This document shows, in pieces, positions 17,762 to 23,762 of a stretch of DNA of 23,762 bases (within the stretch, counting starts at the first letter, position 1; each line of letters begins with the position of its first letter). Origin of the DNA: Rhodospirillaceae bacterium (GTDB taxonomy: Bacteria > Pseudomonadota > Alphaproteobacteria > UBA8366); assembly GCA_002722095.1 (NCBI GenBank), contig PBKG01000004.1, forward strand, positions 51,669-75,430, written 5' to 3'. A model generated the notes under the pieces. The model did no database searches. It was not told the origin of the DNA and worked only from the letters and a program-made list of their open reading frames with translations. The translations under genes and the position numbers were made by a program.

Positions 17762-17890
17762 GGCATCCCTCCCTGGGAATTCGGTGTTGCCCGCGGGAAC
17801 GCTGTTTGATGCTCTTATTGTTAGGCGTTGCCCAAACCGGGCCGGATATTACGAAGTCTAACCGATCCCCCGCGGAGCTCAAAGGCGCAT

Positions 17891-18997
17891 CTATAGGGCC
17901 TTATCCGTCGCCGCCGCGTGCTGACGAACCACGGGCATCACCTCTTCCGCCAGTTTACGGATCGAGCCTTTCCATAGCTCTTCGTCGTCCCAGTCGTAGC
18001 CGGTCATCAGCAACGTGCCGAACGGGCCCACGTCGTCACGGAAGGCAATCAGCTTGTCGGTAACGGTCTTGGCGCTGCCGACGACAATCTGCTGCTCCAA
18101 TGCCTCGTTGACGCGCTCGGCAATGACAGCCTGACGCTCCTCGGGCGATGCATCGGGCATGTTGCGCCGGGCCTCCAGCGAACGCAGGTAAAAGAAATAG
18201 TGCTGCATGCTGCTGTCTTCGCGGGCCACATACTCCTCCGCTTCGCTGTCGCTGTCGGCCACCAGGATCGAGCGCGCCGCACGCCACATATCGGGTTTCG
18301 GCTTCTTGCCGTGCTCCTCGCAGGACTCGCAATAGGCCTGCCATTGCGCCTTGACCGAGGATGCGGGAATGAAATTGCCCGAAAGCGGTATCCAATCGCG
18401 CTCGACAATAATCGACATGGCGCCGGAACTCGGCTGGCGCATGGCATAGGCAAAGGGCGGATGCGGTTGTTGCTTCGGCTTCACCTGCAAGCCGAGGCCA
18501 ATATCTTTCTGGATGAACTCCTTCAAGACAACGTCGTCCCAATAGTCGGCCTTTATGTCGAACGGAGCTTCGCCGGTCCAAAGCGCGGTCATTATGTCGA
18601 CGCTTTCGACCATTTTGAAATAACCGTCTTCCACTTTTTCACCGAACATCTCGAGGTCGGACCGGAGCCCACCCGGGCCAATCCCGAGCATGGCACGGCC
18701 ACCGCTTAATTGATCGAACTGCGCGATTTGTCCGGCGAGCTTGACCGGATGGTGAAGCGGCAAGTTCAACACTGCGGTGCCGAGGCGAATGTTCTCCGTC
18801 ACCGGGATGACGCTTGCCAAAAACTGCAAGGGATCGGGAATAGGCTCGCCGGTGGAAGTGAAATGCTCGCCGATCCAGGCTTCGCTATAGCCGAGCTTGT
18901 CGCAAAGGATCAGCGCTTCACGGTTTTGACGCAAAACCGTGCCGTAGTCCTTTTCAGCCGGGTGCACCGGCATCGCGAAAAAGCCGAGGTCGACCAT
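17891..18997 (-). CDS. LLM class flavin-dependent oxidoreductase (bacterial luciferase-like)
   Basis: A 368-residue TIM-barrel monooxygenase of the luciferase-like family. The N-terminus (VDLGFFAMPVHPAEKDYG), the strand-end WIGEHF (41-46), LGTAVLNLPLHHPVKLAGQI and GRAMLGIGPGG (about 95-110) are typical. It probably oxidises an organic substrate with reduced flavin and O2, or uses F420; the sequence does not decide the cofactor. The ATG at 18997 has an AAGGA ribosome site. It is the first gene of the minus-strand catabolic run and is divergent from the VOC genes, with 134 bases between starts that hold an inverted repeat. Confidence 0.88.
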   Translation of the reverse strand: MVDLGFFAMPVHPAEKDYGTVLRQNREALILCDKLGYSEAWIGEHFTSTGEPIPDPLQFLASVIPVTENIRLGTAVLNLPLHHPVKLAGQIAQFDQLSGGRAMLGIGPGGLRSDLEMFGEKVEDGYFKMVESVDIMTALWTGEAPFDIKADYWDDVVLKEFIQKDIGLGLQVKPKQQPHPPFAYAMRQPSSGAMSIIVERDWIPLSGNFIPASSVKAQWQAYCESCEEHGKKPKPDMWRAARSILVADSDSEAEEYVAREDSSMQHYFFYLRSLEARRNMPDASPEERQAVIAERVNEALEQQIVVGSAKTVTDKLIAFRDDVGPFGTLLMTGYDWDDEELWKGSIRKLAEEVMPVVRQHAAATDKAL

Positions 18998-19008
18998 TTT
19001 CGATGTCC

Positions 19009-19024
19009 TTCAGAGTATTCTGAA
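19009..19024. promoter_or_regulatory. Inverted repeat, possible operator in divergent region
   Basis: TTCAGA-GTAT-TCTGAA is a perfect 6-base inverted repeat with a 4-base spacer, placed just upstream of the LLM ATG and overlapping its ribosome-binding region, in the gap shared with the plus-strand VOC genes. It could be a transcription-factor operator or an mRNA hairpin. Chance occurrence is possible for this length. Confidence 0.3.
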
Positions 19025-19131
19025 ATGCCTCGCCCGGAGTTTATGCAGGCGGGCGCGAATATAAAAGTCCCCGCTAGCAGCACAAACCCGATTTGGATAA
19101 AGTGGCGGAAATTCCATCCAGTGAGGCAGCG

Positions 19132-19569
19132 ATGCGATATCTCCATACAATGGTCCGGGTTTCCGATCTTGAGGATTCCATTAAGTTTTTCGGCATGTTG
19201 GGATTGAGCGAGGTACGCCGCCGGGATAGCGAAAAGGGCCGTTTCACCAACGTTCATTTGGCCGCCAAGGACGATATCGAAGTCGCGAAATCCGTCCGCG
19301 CACCGACGCTGGAACTGACCTACAACTGGGACCCGGAAGACTATCAAGGCGGGCGCAATTTCGGCCACCTCGCCTTCGAGGTCGACGACATCTACGGCAC
19401 CTGTCAGACGTTGATGGAGAACGGCGTCGACATCAATCGACCACCGCGCGACGGCCACATGGCCTTTATTCGGACCCCCGACGGCATTTCCATCGAATTG
19501 CTTCAAAAGGGCGAAAGCCTGCCCGAGCAGGAGCCCTGGGTATCGATGGAGAATACCGGTAGCTGGTAA
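19132..19569 (+). CDS. VOC family glyoxalase I-like protein, copy 1
   Basis: With the ATG at 19132 (GAGG ribosome site 8 bases upstream) the protein has 145 residues. The four glyoxalase I metal ligands are present: H5, E61 (ELTYNWDP), H79 (FGHLA) and E122 (SIELL), and the start YLHTMVRVSDLEDS matches lactoylglutathione lyase. The family isomerises the methylglyoxal-glutathione adduct, but VOC members also include dioxygenases and epimerases. A near-copy follows 31 bases after it, about two-thirds identical by eye, so this is a tandem duplication. A TTG at 19093 would extend it by 13 residues; I rejected that in favour of the ATG. Confidence 0.87.
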   Translation: MRYLHTMVRVSDLEDSIKFFGMLGLSEVRRRDSEKGRFTNVHLAAKDDIEVAKSVRAPTLELTYNWDPEDYQGGRNFGHLAFEVDDIYGTCQTLMENGVDINRPPRDGHMAFIRTPDGISIELLQKGESLPEQEPWVSMENTGSW

Positions 19570-19600
19570 AGCCGACCGGAACATATCGAAAGGCATCTCA

Positions 19601-20041
19601 ATGAAATATCTGCACACCATGATCCGTGTTTCGGACCTGGACGAAAGCATCGACTTCTTTTCCAAAAATTTCGATATGGTCGAAACCCGCCGCATCGAGA
19701 GCGAACAGGGCCGGTTTACGATCGTGTTCCTCGCCGCGACCGACGATGTGGGCCGGGCCAAGGAGGAACAATCACCGATCCTCGAGCTCACCTACAATTG
19801 GGACCCCGAAGAATATTCCGGCGGACGAAACTTCGGCCATCTCGCCTATGCGGTTGATGATGTGTATGCGGCTTGCCAACGGTTGATGGATAACGGCGTG
19901 ACCATAAATCGACCACCCCGTGACGGCCGCATGGCCTTCATACAAACTCCAGATGGCATTTCGATAGAATTGCTCCAGAAAGGCGACAGCCTGCCCGAAC
20001 AGGAGCCCTGGGCATCGATGGAGAATAGCGGCACTTGGTAG
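19601..20041 (+). CDS. VOC family glyoxalase I-like protein, copy 2
   Basis: A 146-residue paralogue of the preceding gene with ligands H5, E62, H80 and E123 retained. The two differ mainly in residues 20-60, in front of and around the first metal Glu, while the C-terminal half (INRPPRDG, TPDGISIELLQKG, LPEQEPW) is nearly the same. That pattern suggests the copies diverged in substrate-binding parts while keeping the metal centre. AAGG lies 8-12 bases upstream of the ATG. The two copies could also pair as a heterodimer, since glyoxalase I active sites form at the dimer interface; this is inference. Confidence 0.87.
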   Translation: MKYLHTMIRVSDLDESIDFFSKNFDMVETRRIESEQGRFTIVFLAATDDVGRAKEEQSPILELTYNWDPEEYSGGRNFGHLAYAVDDVYAACQRLMDNGVTINRPPRDGRMAFIQTPDGISIELLQKGDSLPEQEPWASMENSGTW

Positions 20042-20146
20042 TGTCTGCTTAGGCGGCCCCACACACCAATTCGATTACTCGCAGCTCGGCCCGCCACCTT
20101 GCCTCGCCATTGGGCGATGGCTACAGTGCGCGCGCATTCAACATAC

Positions 20147-20153
20147 GGGAGGA
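20147..20153 (+). promoter_or_regulatory. Strong ribosome-binding site fixing the DUF35 gene start
   Basis: GGGAGGA sits 5 bases before the ATG at 20159. It argues against the longer reading from an upstream codon at 20099. Confidence 0.7.
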
Positions 20154-20158
20154 ATTCC

Positions 20159-20542
20159 ATGGTCGATCTCACCGAGATTTCGCCTCGTCAGCGATATCTA
20201 GATCATCTGAAAAAGGGCGAACTCGCCTATCAAGTCTGTAGCGACGACGGGCAAGTCATCTTCTATCCACGCGCGGTGGCACCGGTTACCGGCAGCGAGA
20301 ATTTGGAATGGAAAGTCAGCGAGGGTCTCGGCACGGTCTATTCGACGACCACGGTCTGCCCGCGCGGCGGCACGCCCTACGACGTATCCTTGATCGATAT
20401 GGATGAAGGCTTCCGGCTGATGAGCAAGGTCGAATTGGACGACCCTATGGACGTCACCATCGGCATGCGCGTTAAGTTCAAAGTCCAACAAGACGACGAA
20501 GACTCCGATCCCTATCCCGTCTTCGAACCGGCAGGGGAGTAA
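20159..20542 (+). CDS. DUF35 OB-fold acyl-CoA-associated protein with degraded zinc ribbon
   Basis: A 127-residue protein of the DUF35 group: N-terminal helix (ISPRQRYLDHLKKGEL), a rubredoxin-like ribbon region about 24-45, then an OB-fold (GLGTVYSTTTVCPRG onward, about 52-125). In typical members the ribbon has two CxxC pairs; here the pattern is YQVCSDDGQ...RAVAPVTGSENLEW, so only the first Cys remains and zinc binding is unlikely. DUF35 proteins act with thiolase-like partners; the thiolase gene starts 6 bases after this stop, so the two are translationally coupled and very probably form a complex. Confidence 0.85.
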   Translation: MVDLTEISPRQRYLDHLKKGELAYQVCSDDGQVIFYPRAVAPVTGSENLEWKVSEGLGTVYSTTTVCPRGGTPYDVSLIDMDEGFRLMSKVELDDPMDVTIGMRVKFKVQQDDEDSDPYPVFEPAGE

Positions 20543-20548
20543 GCGATC

Positions 20549-21697
20549 ATGGATCTCAGAGGAAAAGTTTGCGTCGTCGGCGCTGCCGAATCCGATCTCG
20601 GCAAGGTCGCCGAAAATACCAGTCATCTCGATCTTATCGGCCAGTCGACGATGCGCGCGCTCGACGATGCGGGTCTCAAACTCTCGGATGTCGACGGTGT
20701 CTTCGCGGCCACCAGCCAGTCACGCATGGTGGCGCTGGGCACTTGCGAATATCTCGGCATCAAACCGGTCTATATCGACTCCACCCAGATCGGTGGTTCG
20801 TCGTTCATGTCCCATGTCAGCCATGCGGTTGCCGCCATCGCCACCGGTAAATGCGAAGTGGCGTTGATCACCTATGGCTCGACCCAGCGAACCATGAGCC
20901 GGGCCGCAACGAGCCAGCGGGAAATCGCCTGGTACGAAGACCCCTACAAGCCGATGATGCCGCCTTCGGCCTACGCTATGTCGGCGGCGCGCCACATGCA
21001 CGAGTTCGGCACTACCCGGGAGCAGTTGGCGGAAATCGCCGTCGCCGCCCGGCAATGGGCGATGATGAATCCGGTTGCCTTCAACCGTGATCCATTGACT
21101 GTCGAAGACGTGATGAATGCCCCCATGATCAGCTACCCCTTCACTATTCGGGATTGCTGCTTGGTAACCGACGGCGGCGGTGCGATTGTCCTCACCTCGG
21201 CGGAAAGGGCAAAGGACTTGAAGCAACCGCCGGTTCATGTGCTCGGCACCGGCGAGCATATCAGCCACGCCAATATCAGTTGCATGGGCGACATGACGGT
21301 GACAGCAGCGGTAGAGTCCGGCGAGCGCGCCTACGCATCGGCCGGCGTTACCAAAGACGATATCGACGTGCTGGCGCTCTACGATGCCTTCACCATCACG
21401 ACATTGTTGTTCCTGGAAGACCTCGGCTTCTGCAAAAAGGGCGAAGGCGGATCGTTCGTCGAAAACGGACGCATCGCGCCCGGCGGCGAGTTGCCGGTCA
21501 ACACCAGCGGCGGTGGTCTCTCCTACTGTCACCCGGGTATGTACGGGCTGTTCTTGCTGATCGAGGCCGTCCGCCAAGTCCGCGGCGAATGCGGCGAACG
21601 TCAAGTAGATGGCGTCGACGTTGCACTCGCACACGGTAACGGCGGCGTTTTGTCCAGCGAATGCACCGTTATCTTCGGCAGCGAGGCAACCGTTTAA
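20549..21697 (+). CDS. Thiolase-fold protein (SCP-x/Ltp-like) lacking the nucleophilic Cys
   Basis: A 382-residue thiolase-superfamily protein. The nucleophile loop reads STQIGGSSFMSHVSHA (78-93), with Ser where true thiolases have Cys. The C-terminal part keeps H328 in SGGGLSYCHPG (320-330) and GNGGVLSSECTVIFG (363-377). Loss of the Cys with retention of His is the pattern of non-specific lipid-transfer thiolases and of Ltp2-type aldolases, which cleave C-C bonds of acyl-CoA side chains together with a DUF35 partner. That partner is the gene immediately upstream. I infer an acyl-CoA retro-aldolase or related C-C lyase; a SCP-x-type acyl-CoA thiolase is the alternative. A strong terminator follows. 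Confidence 0.85.
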   Translation: MDLRGKVCVVGAAESDLGKVAENTSHLDLIGQSTMRALDDAGLKLSDVDGVFAATSQSRMVALGTCEYLGIKPVYIDSTQIGGSSFMSHVSHAVAAIATGKCEVALITYGSTQRTMSRAATSQREIAWYEDPYKPMMPPSAYAMSAARHMHEFGTTREQLAEIAVAARQWAMMNPVAFNRDPLTVEDVMNAPMISYPFTIRDCCLVTDGGGAIVLTSAERAKDLKQPPVHVLGTGEHISHANISCMGDMTVTAAVESGERAYASAGVTKDDIDVLALYDAFTITTLLFLEDLGFCKKGEGGSFVENGRIAPGGELPVNTSGGGLSYCHPGMYGLFLLIEAVRQVRGECGERQVDGVDVALAHGNGGVLSSECTVIFGSEATV

Positions 21698-21718
21698 GCT
21701 CGACTTTTTGAATGCACA

Positions 21719-21756
21719 GCCCCCGTCCCCGCAATCGCGGGCCGGGGGCGTTTTTT
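21719..21756 (+). terminator. Rho-independent terminator after the thiolase gene
   Basis: GCCCCCG pairs with CGGGGGC and the inner CCCGC with GCGGG around an AATC loop, followed by six T. It lies 22 bases after the thiolase stop and should end the VOC-DUF35-thiolase transcript. Confidence 0.85.
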
Positions 21757-21804
21757 CACAGCATCGTGTTTAGCCAGCAGCAAATTTCTTGCTATGCTGG
21801 CCCT

Positions 21805-22197
21805 ATGAAACAGCTTCTCGCCGTTCTCTGCCTGTTTTCAGTCGTAACGACTGCGAACGCCCAAAAGCCGTTGAAACCGGAGACAGACCCTGAAACCGGT
21901 TGCCCGATAAACCGCGAGCACATTTCACCGTTGCTCCGCACCGTGCCCGCTGACGGCCGCCTCTTTGCCATCCAGCGTCAGGCGGTGGGCATGCATATCG
22001 ACGAAGTGGTGAAGATTATGGGCGGCGAAGAAAAGGCGATGGCGATCGCCCAAGGAACGAAGCACATTGCCGAACAAAAGTTCAAAAATGACGACTACAT
22101 GACCCAGGCGGAAAAGCGCTTCAATTACGACACCATATTGCGCGCCAACGCCCTGATCGAAATTCTCAAGTGTCGCGCGACGAGGACGCGGACCTAG
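21805..22197 (+). CDS. Small secreted protein of unknown function
   Basis: A 130-residue protein starting at ATG 21805 (MKQLLAVLCLF). The first 19 residues form a signal peptide with a positive N-terminus, hydrophobic core and ANA-Q cleavage site, so the mature protein is periplasmic or secreted, about 111 residues. It has two cysteines in the mature part (C33 and C123) that could form a disulfide, a mostly helical composition and a basic tail (RATRTRT). I do not recognise a family. The longer reading from 21712 overlaps the terminator and is unlikely. Its stop overlaps the stop of the convergent LLM gene (CTAG at 22194-22197). Confidence 0.7.
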   Translation: MKQLLAVLCLFSVVTTANAQKPLKPETDPETGCPINREHISPLLRTVPADGRLFAIQRQAVGMHIDEVVKIMGGEEKAMAIAQGTKHIAEQKFKNDDYMTQAEKRFNYDTILRANALIEILKCRATRTRT

Positions 22198-23246
22198 TCC
22201 CGGAACCGATCGCGAAATCCTGTGAACGCGACAGGTATCTGTTTGATTTCCTGAACTAATTCCGGCGGCACTTGAGGGTCCACACCGGGGATCTGATTGA
22301 CATAAACCGTGTCCGACACGCCGTCATAGCGCTGCTTGATGGCTTCGACGATGGCCCCGTGGGTGCCCGCTGCAACGAATAGCCTCACATGATCGTCGGT
22401 CAGCTGTTTCGCCATCTCTTTCCATTGGCCTTTTTTCGACATGTCGTGGAGTTTGAGACCCAAGTCTTCCTCGCCGTGAGCGGCCCACACCGGCAAATAG
22501 GTTCGGGTCGACCCGTAAAATGCAAGCCGTTCCCGCACCCATTCGAATTGCTTGGCCACGGTCTCCTCGTCCGGACCGGTGATCACATAGCCACCCCCGA
22601 CGATTTCGAACTGTTCGCGGTTCATCCCGCTTTCCGCCCAGCCCTTCTCCAGCTCCGGCAACAAAGTTTCCAGCATATATTTGCGCGAACAGAACGAATG
22701 CAAACGCACTCCATCGGCAACCCGCGCTGAAAGGCGGATCATTGCCGCACCTACTGCTGCCAAGGTCACTGGAATCATCGGTAAATTCGCGGGCTTCGGC
22801 GAGAAAACCGGCGTCATCAGGTCGAAGCGATAATGCTCACCTTGAAAGTCGAGTTTCTCGCCCTTCTCCCAGCACCGCCAAATCGCCCGTAACGCCTCGA
22901 CGTATTCTTTCATGCGCGGAGCCGGGGCACTCCAAGGCACGCTGAACCGCCGCTCGTTGTGGCCTTTCACCTGACTGCCGAGCCCCAACACGAAACGGCC
23001 GCCGGAACTTCGCTGTAGGTCGTTCGCTATCGTCGCGACGATCATCGGACTGCGAGCAAATGCAATCGCGATACCGGTCGCAAGCTCTGCACGTTCCGTC
23101 ACCGTTACCGCCGAAGCGAAGGGCAGAAAGGGATCGTAGGCAAGTTCTGAGGTTTTCAAGCCGTCGACCCCGAGCGCCTCGTATCGCGCCGCCTCCGCTT
23201 GCGCCGCTTTCAAGTCGTCTTGCGGCAACAAAGCCATTACCCGCAT
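22194..23246 (-). CDS. LLM class flavin-dependent oxidoreductase (TIGR03617/F420-type)
   Basis: A 350-residue luciferase-like TIM-barrel protein, only distantly related to the copy at 17891. Features: N-terminus MRVMALLPQDDLKAAQAEAARYEALGVDGL, TSELAYDPFL about 32-42, GRFVLGLGSQVKGH around 83-96 (the phosphate-binding loop of this fold), and the YPDG-type C-terminal end. The pattern resembles the TIGR03617 group, which is often F420-dependent in actinobacteria, but the cofactor here is not proven. Start ATG 23246 follows the upstream nitronate monooxygenase stop by 11 bases with an AGGGAG site overlapping the stop, so they are one operon. Confidence 0.85.
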   Translation of the reverse strand: MRVMALLPQDDLKAAQAEAARYEALGVDGLKTSELAYDPFLPFASAVTVTERAELATGIAIAFARSPMIVATIANDLQRSSGGRFVLGLGSQVKGHNERRFSVPWSAPAPRMKEYVEALRAIWRCWEKGEKLDFQGEHYRFDLMTPVFSPKPANLPMIPVTLAAVGAAMIRLSARVADGVRLHSFCSRKYMLETLLPELEKGWAESGMNREQFEIVGGGYVITGPDEETVAKQFEWVRERLAFYGSTRTYLPVWAAHGEEDLGLKLHDMSKKGQWKEMAKQLTDDHVRLFVAAGTHGAIVEAIKQRYDGVSDTVYVNQIPGVDPQVPPELVQEIKQIPVAFTGFRDRFRD

Positions 23247-23257
23247 GTCGAATCTCC

Positions 23258-23762
23258 CTAGGTATTTTTCAATGCGGAAAGACGATCGATTTCCGCTTCG
23301 GTTTCGCTAATCAAGGTTTCGACGAGGTCCGCGGCGCTCATCGCCCGAGATAGCGGCGCCGCCTGCCCTGCCCACATCGGAGCGAACTCGGGCGAACCCT
23401 TCGCTCCGGCGGCGGCGGCAAGTGACTTGCCTGCGTCGTAGGTCATCGGATAACCGGGCATTTCATCCGCCCGATCGCGCAATTCTTCGGTAAATCGATT
23501 GACCAGCGCCCGGGCCGGCCGACCGGAAATCACGGTCGTCACCTCCGTGCGCCGCGCTCTTTCGCTCAGCAAAAATTGGCGGAACGCATCGTTCGCGCCA
23601 CTTTCGACACACGAAATAAACGCGGTACCCATCTGCACCCCTTCGGCGCCAAGGGCCAACGCCCCTGCGATACCCGCACCGTTCATAACTCCACCGGCAG
23701 CGATGACCGGGATTTTCACCGCGTCCGCAACCAATGGCACCAGAGCCATTGTGGTGATTTGG
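23258..23762 (-). CDS. Nitronate monooxygenase (2-nitropropane dioxygenase family), C-terminal part
   Basis: The frame runs off the window end (continuing as QITTMALVPLV, so the ATG at 23749 is internal). The visible 168 codons have the FMN-binding C-terminal barrel: IPVIAAGGVMNGAGIAGALALGAEGVQMGTAFI and the later EFAPMWAGQAAPL motif. These are hallmark stretches of the nitronate monooxygenase family, which oxidises nitronates, or in some paralogues other carbon acids, with FMN. The N-terminal substrate-binding part with the catalytic His is outside the window. It forms an operon with the LLM gene next to it. Confidence 0.88.
   Translation of the reverse strand, partial: QITTMALVPLVADAVKIPVIAAGGVMNGAGIAGALALGAEGVQMGTAFISCVESGANDAFRQFLLSERARRTEVTTVISGRPARALVNRFTEELRDRADEMPGYPMTYDAGKSLAAAAGAKGSPEFAPMWAGQAAPLSRAMSAADLVETLISETEAEIDRLSALKNT

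Noticed and set aside
18910..19791. A 293-residue open frame on the minus strand across the LLM start and VOC genes
   Set aside because: It lies antisense to the VOC genes, which carry full metal-ligand motifs, and its translation shows no family signature.
19132..20041. Tandem VOC genes as part of a mobile element
   Set aside because: No flanking inverted repeats, transposase or target duplications seen; plain tandem duplication is enough.
20720..21634. A 304-residue open frame on the minus strand across the thiolase
   Set aside because: Antisense shadow of a gene with clear thiolase-superfamily motifs; His/Arg-rich translation with no domain.
1..23762. CRISPR arrays, tRNA, rRNA, prophage or transposase genes
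   Set aside because: None of the expected repeats, RNA folds or protein motifs was seen on reading both strands.

Overview
The window looks like a chromosomal segment of an alphaproteobacterium, plausibly a marine Rhodospirillales-type organism. This rests on family content only: a dense cluster of hybrid histidine kinases and receivers, a class III cyclase, a short DksA-like protein, and catabolic genes of luciferase-like monooxygenase, thiolase/DUF35 and nitronate monooxygenase type. No rRNA, tRNA, CRISPR array, insertion sequence or phage gene was seen, and no gene-free stretch exceeds 300 bases.

Region 1 (about 1-5.7 kb, minus strand) is a signalling unit. A membrane hybrid histidine kinase (HAMP-HisKA-HATPase-REC-REC) lies 11 bases upstream of a 936-residue soluble protein that joins a histidine-box dimerisation domain with no ATPase, a receiver, a HAMP-like segment, GAF, PAS, a class III nucleotide cyclase and a TPR-like tail. 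The kinase is split into two reading frames at a run of six A (six T on the coding strand), which is either a recent frameshift or a sequence error. Region 2 (5.7-7.07 kb, plus) is an MFS transporter. Region 3 (7.07-11.5 kb, minus) is a second signalling operon: a soluble hybrid kinase with a degenerate receiver, a true receiver and an HPt domain, then a receiver with an unusual C-terminal domain, then a receiver-EAL c-di-GMP phosphodiesterase. A promoter-like sequence lies in the AT-rich leader. Regions 1 and 3 together place cAMP-type and c-di-GMP outputs next to phosphorelay parts.

Region 4 (11.5-14.8 kb) holds a short DksA/TraR-type zinc-finger protein divergent from an ABC-F ATPase, followed by an oxaloacetate decarboxylase-like member of the isocitrate lyase/PEP mutase superfamily.

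Region 5 (14.8-23.76 kb) is metabolic. Minus-strand genes encode a luciferase-like oxidoreductase, an alpha/beta hydrolase without an obvious catalytic His, a 4,5-dihydroxyphthalate decarboxylase-like protein and a ketopantoate reductase-like dehydrogenase. Divergent from them are two tandem glyoxalase I-type VOC proteins, a DUF35 OB-fold protein that has lost most zinc ligands, and a thiolase-fold protein lacking the usual nucleophilic Cys, closed by a strong terminator. A small secreted protein, a second luciferase-like oxidoreductase and the end of a nitronate monooxygenase finish the window. The DUF35/thiolase pair resembles the Ltp2-type aldolases that cut C-C bonds in acyl-CoA side chains. 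I infer an uncharacterised catabolic pathway whose substrate cannot be named from sequence alone.
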